A DNA stretch of 64,000 nt from Bradyrhizobium roseum (GTDB lineage Bacteria > Pseudomonadota > Alphaproteobacteria > Rhizobiales > Xanthobacteraceae). The position numbers and the translations under genes are program-made. The stretch is from assembly GCF_030413175.1 (NCBI RefSeq), contig NZ_CP129212.1, positions 7,153,001 to 7,217,000 of the forward strand. The letters run 5' to 3'. The notes beneath the pieces were generated by a model, which saw only the letters and a list, made by a program, of their open reading frames with translations, made no database searches and had not been told where the DNA came from. Below are positions 56,757-64,000 of this stretch, in pieces (positions within the stretch are counted from its first letter, which is position 1; each line of letters starts with the position of its first letter).

Positions 56757-57461
56757 TTAAACATCGCTCGACGGATCCAGCGATCCGGTCAGCGAGGCGC
56801 GCTGCGACAGCTCGATCCAGTTGCCATCGGGGTCGCGCACCATCGAAATCCTCGCCGTGCTACCCAACGTGACGGGCGCGCGCGCCTCACGGCCGCCATG
56901 GGCCAGCACGTAAGCGTGCTCGCGATCGACTTCAAAGACCTGGAAGGTAATGTAGCGCCATCCCTTGCCCTCGAACGCGGCATCATCGGGCGCATCCGCC
57001 GCCTGTTCGACGATGAGCACCGTATCGCCTGCGAGAAAGGTTGCCGCGCCATCGATGGCCTTTCCTTCCGGCAAGCCAAGCGCCGTGCTGTAGAAGCGGC
57101 GATGCGCCTCGACGTCACGCACGCTCAGGCGGATGCCAATGCGTTCGACTCCGAACGTCCCCTTCGGCACCAGCGTGACGCGATTGCCTTCCGGATCGGT
57201 CATCGGCTTCGGCGCGGCGACATCGTCGCGCGCAATCAGCAGCTCGCGATAGCCGGAGGGCGGATTATCCGGCAGCGTCTCATAGACCTGGTTGATCTTC
57301 AGGATCGAGCCGCAGAGATCGTGGCGGTGCTGCTTGTAGCCGCGGCGGATCGGCTGGGTGTAATCGAACGGCAGGCCAATCTCGTTCTGCCAGAACGCCA
57401 GCGCGGCCGGCGCGTCGTTCGTGGCGAAGCCGATATCGATGCGGGGTTTTGCGAGCTTCAT
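56757..57461 (-). CDS. Two-domain VOC (glyoxalase/dioxygenase fold) protein
   Basis: A 234-residue protein with two vicinal-oxygen-chelate modules: residues 1-120 (IDIGFATNDAPAALAFWQNEIGLPFDY) and 121-234 (GIRLSVRDVEAHRRFYSTALGLPE, VRDPDGNWIELSQ). Metal-ligand candidates are the His and Glu of the modules. The family spans glyoxalases, dioxygenases and antibiotic-resistance proteins, so no function is assigned. GGAAGG just before ATG 57461 sets the start. Confidence 0.8.
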   Translation of the reverse strand: MKLAKPRIDIGFATNDAPAALAFWQNEIGLPFDYTQPIRRGYKQHRHDLCGSILKINQVYETLPDNPPSGYRELLIARDDVAAPKPMTDPEGNRVTLVPKGTFGVERIGIRLSVRDVEAHRRFYSTALGLPEGKAIDGAATFLAGDTVLIVEQAADAPDDAAFEGKGWRYITFQVFEVDREHAYVLAHGGREARAPVTLGSTARISMVRDPDGNWIELSQRASLTGSLDPSSDV

Positions 57462-57629
57462 CGCGGCCTTCCGTAGCGGGAGGGTAATTTCGGGCTGACG
57501 GTAAGACAGCGGCTTCCGCGCGACAACCATGCGCTGGCGGCGGGGTTCTCAGCATTGCCTTGCCCTGCCCCACCCCGTACCTTGGCGGCGAGCAATCCCA
57601 AAAGAACAATATTTTTCGGAGAGAAACCC

Positions 57630-58871
57630 ATGGCACGCCTGAAATTCGGAGCCTTTCTCGCCCCGCATCACCCGATCGGCGAGAATCCGCTGCTCCAGTT
57701 CCGCCGCGACCTCGACTTCGTCGAGCAGATCGACACGCTCGGCTATGACGAGTTCTGGTGCGGCGAGCATCACTCGTCGGGCTGGGAAATGATCGCCTCG
57801 CCGGAAATGTTTCTGGCCGCCGCCGGCGAACGCACCAAGCGCATCAAGCTCGGCACCGGCGTGGTCTCGCTGCCCTATCACCATCCCTACAACGTCGCGC
57901 AGCGCATGGTTCAGCTCGACTGGATGACCGGCGGCCGCGCCCTCTTCGGCTCCGGACCGGGCGCACTGGCGTCGGATGCGCATACGCTCGGTATCGATCC
58001 GATGACGCAGCGCGACCGCCAGGACGAGGCGATCGCGATCATCCGCCGCCTGTTCAAGGGCGAGCGGGTCACAGCGAAGAGCGACTGGTTCACCATGCAG
58101 GACGCCGCGCTGCAGCTGTTGCCGCTGCAGGAGGACATGCCGTTCGTGGTGGCCTCGCAGATCTCGCCGTCGGGCATGACGCTGGCCGGCAAATACGGCA
58201 TCGGCATCATCTCGCTCGGCTCGATGTCGACGCAGGGCCTGATGGCGCTGCCGACTCAATGGAGCTTCGCCGAGGATGCCGCCAAGAAGGCCGGTACGAC
58301 GGTCAGCCGCTCCGACTGGCGCGTGCTGCTCTCCTGGCATATTGCCGAAACCCGCGAACAGGCGCAGCGCGAGGCCGGCCAGGGCCTGATGCGCTGGCAC
58401 AATGAATATACGGTCCGCACGCTGCAGCGGCCGGGGGTGGAGCCGTTCACGTCGCCCGAGGACGCGGTGGAGAAAACCGCGGGCGGCGAGAACGCCGCCT
58501 CGACCATCGGCACGCCCGATGACCTGGTTAAAACCATCAAAAACCTGATCCATGTCTCCGGCGGCGTCGGCGCCATCATCGGCTTCGTGCATGACTGGGC
58601 CAACCCGGAGAACACCCGCCGGAGCTGGGACATGGTGGCGCGCTACGTGATTCCGGAAATCAACGGCTACGTCGCAAAACTGCGCGAATCGCAAAAATTC
58701 CTGATCGAGAACCGCGCGGTGTTCGAGCGCGCGGGCCAGGCCGTGATGGCCAAGATCATGGAAAACGAAAAGGCCGCCGCGGCGCTGCCGCTCACCGGTC
58801 CCGGCCGGGTCGCGATCCCGACCGTCAACGCGCCTGACCTGCAGAAGGAAGCAGCCAAACGTAAGGCGTAA
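57630..58871 (+). CDS. Luciferase-like flavin-dependent monooxygenase
   Basis: A 413-residue LLM-class enzyme using reduced FMN or F420. The TIM-barrel signatures are present: FGAFLAPHHPIGENP, YDEFWCGEHHSSGWE, KLGTGVVSLPYHHPYNVAQR and GRALFGSGPGALASDA. It resembles the limonene monooxygenase/alkanal subclass more than SsuD. GGAGAG (57618-57623) precedes the ATG. It diverges from the VOC gene. Substrate unknown. Confidence 0.85.
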   Translation: MARLKFGAFLAPHHPIGENPLLQFRRDLDFVEQIDTLGYDEFWCGEHHSSGWEMIASPEMFLAAAGERTKRIKLGTGVVSLPYHHPYNVAQRMVQLDWMTGGRALFGSGPGALASDAHTLGIDPMTQRDRQDEAIAIIRRLFKGERVTAKSDWFTMQDAALQLLPLQEDMPFVVASQISPSGMTLAGKYGIGIISLGSMSTQGLMALPTQWSFAEDAAKKAGTTVSRSDWRVLLSWHIAETREQAQREAGQGLMRWHNEYTVRTLQRPGVEPFTSPEDAVEKTAGGENAASTIGTPDDLVKTIKNLIHVSGGVGAIIGFVHDWANPENTRRSWDMVARYVIPEINGYVAKLRESQKFLIENRAVFERAGQAVMAKIMENEKAAAALPLTGPGRVAIPTVNAPDLQKEAAKRKA

Positions 58872-58888
58872 TCGTAAAACGTCGCGCT

Positions 58889-58928
58889 GTCATTCCGGGG
58901 CGGTCCGAAGAACCGAACCCGGAATGAC
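58889..58928. repeat. Palindromic repeat family B
   Basis: GTCATTCCGGG and CCCGGAATGAC arms flank an 18-nt inner part (GCGGTCCGAAGAACCGAA). It lies 18 bp after the monooxygenase stop. The remaining gap to the P450 gene (58929-59174) holds no gene or clear promoter that I can support. Confidence 0.72.
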
Positions 58929-59174
58929 GATCCGGCAGTGAAACCATCTGCTTCCCCGAGACATTTCGGCACGGTTTCCGCGCCGCGCCCAGATCGCCGG
59001 CAAGCCGAATCGACGGCCGCGAGACATCGCGTCACACGCCCGCGCCATGGGCTGTCATGACACAAGGCCTTATACATGAATGTCTTCGGCCGCGTCGCGC
59101 CATTCGGTCCGCGACAAAGCCGCCAAGTCGTGGGATAAAATCCGCGATTGCGCGATACAACCGGAGCAAGTGCC

Positions 59175-60551
59175 ATGTCGATGCAGAGCGTCGCCTCTCC
59201 CGTCTACAGCTTCACCCCACCACGGCGCAATTCGCTGACCCATATTCCGGGTGACGAGGGCTGGCCCTTCATCGGCAAGACGCTGGAAGTGCTGGCCGAC
59301 CCCAAGGGGCAGGTCGAGCGGCAATCGAAGAAATACGGTCTGGTCTATCGCAGCCATCTGTTCGGCGAGACCAGTCTCGTACTGCTCGGGCCCGAGGCCA
59401 ATGAGTTGGTGTTGTTCGATCAGGCCAAGCAGTTCTCGTCGACGCTCGGCTGGGGCCGGATCCTCGGGCTGCTGTTCCCGCGCGGGCTGATGCTGCTCGA
59501 TTTCGAGGAGCATCGCGTGCACCGCCGCGCGCTGTCGGTGGCGTTCAAGTCCGGGCCGATGAAATCCTATCTGGGCGAACTCGATACCGGCATCGCGGCG
59601 CGGGTGGCGCAATGGAAGGCAAAGCCTGGGCCGATGCTGTTCTACCCCGCGATGAAGCAGCTCACGCTCGACCTTGCGGCGACGTCGTTCCTCGGCGCCG
59701 GCATCGGGCCGGAAGTGGATGAAATCACCGATGCCTTCGTCGATATGGTAGCCGCCTCCGTCGCCGTGATCCGGAAACCCCTCCCCGGCACGCCGATGGC
59801 ACGCGGCGTCAAGGGCCGCAAGCGCATCGTCGCCTATTTCTCCGAGCAGATACCGCTCCGCCGGGCCAGGGGCGGCGGCGACGACCTGTTCTCGCAGCTT
59901 TGCCATGCGACCCACGAGGACGGCGCCCTGCTCTCGACGCAGGACATCGTCGATCACATGAGTTTCCTGATGATGGCCGCCCACGACACGCTGACCTCGT
60001 CGCTGACGTCGTTCGTAGGCGAACTGGCCGCGCATCCGGAATGGCAGCAAAAGCTGCGCGGCGAAGTCGCCTCGCTCGATCTCGCCGCCGACGCACCGAT
60101 GAACTTCGATCATCTTGAAGCCATGAAGCTCACCGAAATGGCCTTCAAGGAAGCGCTGCGGCTCAAGCCGCCGGTGCCCTCGATGCCGCGCCGCTCCATC
60201 AAGGATTTTACCTTCAAGGGCTACGCAATTCCGGCCGGCAGCATGGTCGGCATCAATCCGCTGTTCACGCATCACATGCCCGACATCTGGCCCGAGCCGG
60301 AAAAGTTCGATCCGCTGCGCTTCACCGACGAGGCCCAACGCCACCGCCACCGCTTCGCCTGGGTGCCCTATGGCGGCGGCGCGCATATGTGCCTCGGCCT
60401 GCACTTTGCCTATATGCAAGCAAAGTGCTTTGCGCGGCATTTCCTGCAGAACCTCGAAGTGTCGCTGGAGCCCGGCTACAAGCCGGACTGGCAGATCTGG
60501 CCGATTCCGAAACCGCGAGATGGGCTGCGGGTGGTGTTGAAGGCGGTGTGA
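59175..60551 (+). CDS. Cytochrome P450
   Basis: A 458-residue P450. The heme ligand is Cys406 in WVPYGGGAHMCLGLHFA, the ExxR motif is in KEALRLKPP (about residue 325), and the I-helix oxygen site is MMAAHDTLTS, with AAHDT for the usual AGxDT. The sequence resembles CYP120/CYP26-like forms that act on lipids or retinoids, but the substrate is not known. GGAGCAAG precedes ATG 59175. There is no ferredoxin or reductase gene next to it. Confidence 0.9.
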   Translation: MSMQSVASPVYSFTPPRRNSLTHIPGDEGWPFIGKTLEVLADPKGQVERQSKKYGLVYRSHLFGETSLVLLGPEANELVLFDQAKQFSSTLGWGRILGLLFPRGLMLLDFEEHRVHRRALSVAFKSGPMKSYLGELDTGIAARVAQWKAKPGPMLFYPAMKQLTLDLAATSFLGAGIGPEVDEITDAFVDMVAASVAVIRKPLPGTPMARGVKGRKRIVAYFSEQIPLRRARGGGDDLFSQLCHATHEDGALLSTQDIVDHMSFLMMAAHDTLTSSLTSFVGELAAHPEWQQKLRGEVASLDLAADAPMNFDHLEAMKLTEMAFKEALRLKPPVPSMPRRSIKDFTFKGYAIPAGSMVGINPLFTHHMPDIWPEPEKFDPLRFTDEAQRHRHRFAWVPYGGGAHMCLGLHFAYMQAKCFARHFLQNLEVSLEPGYKPDWQIWPIPKPRDGLRVVLKAV

Positions 60552-60615
60552 CGTACGAGTTTCGTAGATTCGGGAAAGCGTGGCCTGCCCACCCCGGGAG
60601 CGTCGTTTATTGTCT

Positions 60616-60797
60616 TACCCGCCCCTCGAGGGGGCGGGTCGGCTCACATCGTGCGCAGCGCTATGTGCGCCGGGGCGGGGTGACAGTCTCTCAACTCGGG
60701 CGCTGTTAGAGAGACCGTCACCTCACCTTGGTTCGCATAATGCGAACCGATCCACGAGCGAGCTTCGCTCGTCTCGGACCCCTCCAGCGGGGGATGA
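60616..60797. repeat. Composite repeat family C in a 449-bp gap
   Basis: About 180 bp with the C-family block order: end hairpin TACCCGCCCCTCGAGGGG.., GGCTCACATCG..CTATGTGCGCC, GGGGTGACAGTCTCTCAACTC, GAGAGACCGTCACCTCACC, then GGTTCGCATAATGCGAACC and a closing CGAGCTTCGCTCG and CCCCTCCAGCGGGGG. The rest of the gap (60798-61000) holds only the likely promoter of the downstream kinase gene; I see no gene in it. Confidence 0.75.
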
Positions 60798-61000
60798 AGG
60801 TCAGCGAGCTCTCCTTTCGCTGGTTCGCCGCGATCGGTTTCATCGATGTTCCCGCCACGCGGACAACAAGCAAGCGCGCCGGTTCCAGCGTGATCGCCTG
60901 CACGCGGTCGCTTTGCTGCCATCAAGAACCCGGAAATCTCCCGTTTTCGATATGCTTGGTCATATTTTGGATTCGCTGATCACGTGAAGTGACAATCCCG

Positions 61001-61963
61001 ATGAAGAAATTGACCGAAGAGTTCCGTCGCGGTTGGCAAGGCATTTCCCAGCCTTCGCCGCTTTTCAGTGCGGGCTTCGCAGCCGGCTGTCTCGTTTTGT
61101 CGACGATCGCGCGCTGGGGAGTTGCCCAGATCCGTCCCGACGTGTTCTTCACCCCTTACTTCCCGGCGGTGTTCTTTGCCGCCGCCGTCGGCGGCGCCCG
61201 GATGGGGATCGCGACCGCGATCGCCGGAGGGCTGCTCGGCGTCACCATCAATTTCAGCAACGCCACCGTCGACACCGCGCGGCTTGCGCTGCTTGCGATA
61301 TTCTGGGCGGTGTGCGGCTTCGCGGTCTGGGGCGTCGAGAATTACCGGACCATCGTCGCCCAACAGCGTGAGAATGCGAAGCGGCTGATCGAGGAGGAGG
61401 AATACCGCAAACTGCTGATCGCGGAATTGCAGCATCGGCTCAAGAACAAGACATCGACGATCCACGCGGTGCTGCACCAGATCCTGCAGGATCAGCCGCA
61501 CATCTGGGACAGCATCGATCGCCGGCTCCGCGCGCTGTCGGCGACCGACGACCTGATCGCGCGGCTGGACGGCAACGGCTGCGACATCAAGGACATGCTT
61601 CATTCCGAGCTCGGACCATACGGCCATGTCCGGTTCAACTTGAACGGCGATCCGCTGTTCCTGCCGGCGAAGCTCGCCGTGAGCCTGGCTTTGATCTTTC
61701 ACGAACTTGCGACCAACGCCGGCAAATACGGCGCGTTCTCCTCGGCGCGCGGGCTGTTGCAAGTATCGTGGACGGTGTCCGAAGACAGACTCAACGTCAC
61801 CTGGGATGAAACGGAAGGGCCGGCCGTCGAAAACGTCGGCCCGTCCGGGTTCGGCACCAAGCTGTTGCAATCGGCGCTTCGCGCCTTCGACGGCGGGACG
61901 GATATCCGTTATCTCAAGACCGGCGTGCATTGCACGATGCAATGCCGGCTTCCGGCGAGCTAA
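61001..61963 (+). CDS. HWE/HisKA_2-type sensor histidine kinase
   Basis: A 320-residue membrane kinase. Residues 25-110 form three to four spans like the DUF4118/MASE sensor region (TPYFPAVFFAAAVGG). The phospho-acceptor H-box is LIAELQHRLKNKTSTIHAVL with His in H-R-x-K-N, and the N-box is IFHELATNAGKYGAFS, both the variant HWE/HisKA_2 forms. No receiver domain is fused and no response regulator gene is adjacent. HWE kinases often feed general-stress regulators such as PhyR, but that link is not shown here. ATG 61001 is used; GTG 60989 adds four residues. Confidence 0.85.
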   Translation: MKKLTEEFRRGWQGISQPSPLFSAGFAAGCLVLSTIARWGVAQIRPDVFFTPYFPAVFFAAAVGGARMGIATAIAGGLLGVTINFSNATVDTARLALLAIFWAVCGFAVWGVENYRTIVAQQRENAKRLIEEEEYRKLLIAELQHRLKNKTSTIHAVLHQILQDQPHIWDSIDRRLRALSATDDLIARLDGNGCDIKDMLHSELGPYGHVRFNLNGDPLFLPAKLAVSLALIFHELATNAGKYGAFSSARGLLQVSWTVSEDRLNVTWDETEGPAVENVGPSGFGTKLLQSALRAFDGGTDIRYLKTGVHCTMQCRLPAS

Positions 61964-62182
61964 CGTGTCCTTTTGGTAAAGCTTCGTCGCTTTTTCCAAC
62001 ATGTCGGCGGCAAAACATCTGAACCGTCATTCACCTCGAGGGCCACCTTCTTCGCCGACATTGACATTCTGTTAATGACGATCAAGCCCGATATCCCTGA
62101 AAACGGCGACTTCTAGCGTTGTCCCGGTTTTTCGTGGTTCCACTTAACCAATGCTACAATCGACTTTGCCAAGCTCCACGGC

Positions 62183-63961
62183 ATGCATAGTTCGAAAAAG
62201 CACGACTTTCAGGCGGCTGCGCCCCAGATTTGCAACGAAAGCAATCTTGAATCTGAATTGAGCATCCTGCGCGATGTCTTCAGGCTGCTTCCGGCCGGCG
62301 TTACGGTTCAGGACGAGCACGGCGAGTTCGTGTTGATGAACGATGCCGCAACGGCCCTGCTGGGGACCGCCGTTGCGGTCCCGTCGGCCTCGCAACCCGG
62401 TGATCGCCGCGATGCCTACCTCGAACTGCTGCGCAGCGGCCGACCCGCCGTGCTGGAGGAAGCGATTACCCGCGGCTCGTCCAAGCAGGTGTTTCTCACC
62501 TCGCACCGGCCGGTCCAGGTCGCCGGACGCAATTTGCTGATTTCGAGCTCGACCGACATCACCGAACAGAAGTCGTTCGAAGACCATCTGTTTCGCTCCG
62601 CCTATTACGACGAACTCACCGGCCTGCCGACGCGGCGCGTGATCGAACATCGCGTCAACAGCCTGCTGAAGTACGACAACGGCCAAGGTCGCTTCGCGCT
62701 GGCGTTTCTCGACATCGACAATTTCAAGCACATCAACGACTATTACGGACACCCGGTCGGCGACAAGCTGCTGGTGGAGATGTCCAAGCGGCTTGGCCTC
62801 GACCTGCGCGACTCCGACATCCTGTCGCGGATCAGCGGTGACGAATTCGTGCTGCTGCTCAACCCGATCCAGAACGACGCCGAGGTCGAGGAATATATCG
62901 ATTTCATCCTGCAGCGGCTGAAGGCGCCGTTCTTCATCGACGGATCCGAGATATTCGCCTCGACCTCGATCGGCGTCAGCCTGTATCCCGAGCATGGCCG
63001 CAGCTACGAGGTGCTGCGCCAGAACGCCGACATCGCGATGTACCGCGTCAAGAACGCCAGCAAGGGCGCCGCGGCGTTCTTCAATGCCAGCATGGAGCGC
63101 GAGGCGCTGGCGCGGATGAAGATCGAGCAGTCGCTGCGGCAGGCGATCCTGGAGAAGCGCTTCTGCTGCGCCTTCCAGCCCAAGGTCGACATCCGCACCC
63201 AGGAGGTGAAGGGTGTGGAAGCGCTGGTGCGCCTGCGCGACGACGAGGGCGTGATCCAGGCCCCGAGCACCTTCATCAACCTGGCCACCGAACTCGGTCT
63301 GATCGACGAGCTGACCCATCTGGTGCTCGCGGAGATCGTCAAGTCGATCGACCTGATCGACGAGACGTTCGGTCCCGAAACCACGATCAGCATCAACGTC
63401 GCGGCCACGCAGGCCGGCAATCCAAAATTCATGCGGCCATTTGCCGAGGCGCTTGAAGCCACCGGATTTCCAAAGCGCTTCATGATCGAAGTGACGGAAG
63501 ACGCCTTCGTCACCAAGACGCATTTCCAGGACGAGATCCTGCCGATCTTCCGCAAACTCGGCGTCAAGATCTCGATCGACGATTTCGGCATCGGCTATTC
63601 ATCGCTGTCGGCGCTGGCCGACATAACTGCCGACGAGATCAAGATCGACCGCTCCTTCATCACCGACATTCACAAGCGGCCGCGCAGCCAGGGCATCCTG
63701 CGGGCGATCGAGTCCCTGAGCGAGGCGCTCGGCATGACGGTGATCGCCGAAGGCCTCGAAAGCTTCGAGGAACTGGCCTACCTGCAGGCCGCGACCAAGA
63801 TCCGTTACGCCCAGGGCTACTACTTCTCCAAGCCGATCTTCCTGGAAGACCTCAAGCTGGCGACGGCCCCGCGCGCCAGCGAAGCGCGCGCCAGCCTGGC
63901 GAGCAGGCTGGCAGAGGAAAGCCGCCCGGCCTATTCGCGCGTCAGCGGCTATCGTCGTTGA
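62183..63961 (+). CDS. Cytoplasmic PAS-GGDEF-EAL cyclic-di-GMP enzyme
   Basis: A 592-residue soluble protein. A short PAS-like domain (about 27-132: LPAGVTVQDEHGEFVLMND) precedes a GGDEF domain whose signature is SGDEF (RISGDEFVLLL) and an EAL domain with VEALVRLRD. The EAL has the metal- and substrate-binding set: ISINVAATQ, IEVTEDAF, SIDDFGIGYSS, IKIDRSFI and AEGLES. The phosphodiesterase activity is likely intact; the cyclase may be weakened by S for G. No membrane span is present. It ends 39 bp before the window edge. Confidence 0.9.
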   Translation: MHSSKKHDFQAAAPQICNESNLESELSILRDVFRLLPAGVTVQDEHGEFVLMNDAATALLGTAVAVPSASQPGDRRDAYLELLRSGRPAVLEEAITRGSSKQVFLTSHRPVQVAGRNLLISSSTDITEQKSFEDHLFRSAYYDELTGLPTRRVIEHRVNSLLKYDNGQGRFALAFLDIDNFKHINDYYGHPVGDKLLVEMSKRLGLDLRDSDILSRISGDEFVLLLNPIQNDAEVEEYIDFILQRLKAPFFIDGSEIFASTSIGVSLYPEHGRSYEVLRQNADIAMYRVKNASKGAAAFFNASMEREALARMKIEQSLRQAILEKRFCCAFQPKVDIRTQEVKGVEALVRLRDDEGVIQAPSTFINLATELGLIDELTHLVLAEIVKSIDLIDETFGPETTISINVAATQAGNPKFMRPFAEALEATGFPKRFMIEVTEDAFVTKTHFQDEILPIFRKLGVKISIDDFGIGYSSLSALADITADEIKIDRSFITDIHKRPRSQGILRAIESLSEALGMTVIAEGLESFEELAYLQAATKIRYAQGYYFSKPIFLEDLKLATAPRASEARASLASRLAEESRPAYSRVSGYRR

Positions 63962-64000
63962 GACCAACGGGCACGATTCGGCCGCGCCGTCGTGCAGGGG

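Noticed and set aside
60800..61000. EcfG-type general stress promoter before the HWE kinase gene
   Set aside because: I saw no GGAAC followed by CGTT at the right spacing.
62001..62061. Inverted repeat ATGTCGGCG/CGCCGACAT upstream of the PAS-GGDEF-EAL gene
   Set aside because: The 43-nt spacing and lack of other context make a regulatory role too uncertain to list as a feature.

Overview
The window is a GC-rich, gene-dense stretch of an alphaproteobacterial chromosome, most likely Bradyrhizobium or a close relative (Nitrobacteraceae). The call rests on a RegSR-type redox two-component pair, Zur-, PhaZ- and MmcB-type proteins of alphaproteobacterial style, and several families of short palindromic intergenic repeats of the sort common in Bradyrhizobium and Rhodopseudomonas. 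Almost all of it is core or metabolic chromosome. I found no rRNA, tRNA, CRISPR array, transposase, integrase or prophage gene.

Layout. 1-3346: end of a sulfur-oxidation cluster (soxB cut at its 5' end, a DsrE-like protein, and a persulfide dioxygenase-like metallo-beta-lactamase/rhodanese fusion). 3543-8934: cobalamin uptake, with btuCDF on the minus strand and a TonB-dependent receptor on the plus strand behind a cobalamin riboswitch. 9214-10416: four small lineage-specific proteins. 10454-18833: a TauD-like dioxygenase, ispG, a sulfurtransferase, zur with an EamA transporter, and a MarR-EmrA-EmrB efflux operon with an operator-like repeat at its promoter. 18837-22614: protocatechuate degradation (pcaF, pcaH, pcaG) with an AroE-like dehydrogenase. 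22851-30691: mutS, a double GrlR-domain protein, an internally duplicated membrane protein, an OsmC protein and an Ssu/Tau-type ABC transporter. 30884-34250: glnD and a methylguanine-DNA methyltransferase.

34512-39157: two near-identical periplasmic amino-acid-type binding proteins flank an unrecognised exported protein; this is the most accessory-looking part of the window. 39320-49353: a DUF1330 protein, PBP1A, a membrane GGDEF/EAL protein, a YgjP-like metalloprotein, the intracellular PHB depolymerase phaZ and an ABC-2 exporter. 49582-51560: regS-regR. 51797-58871: mmcB, a von Willebrand A protein, an RMD1/DUF155 protein, a metallo-beta-lactamase, a PHB-depolymerase-type esterase, a VOC protein and a luciferase-like monooxygenase. 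59175-63961: a cytochrome P450, an HWE-type sensor kinase and a PAS-GGDEF-EAL protein.

How it fits together. The genes suit a versatile soil heterotroph that oxidises reduced sulfur, takes up B12 and organosulfonates, degrades aromatics through protocatechuate, stores PHB, and tunes redox and nitrogen responses. No single novel system is obvious. The best leads are the orphan exported protein between twin binding proteins, the double GrlR protein, the paired small KALRLA proteins, and the inverted-pair repeat elements, one of which interrupts a transporter operon.
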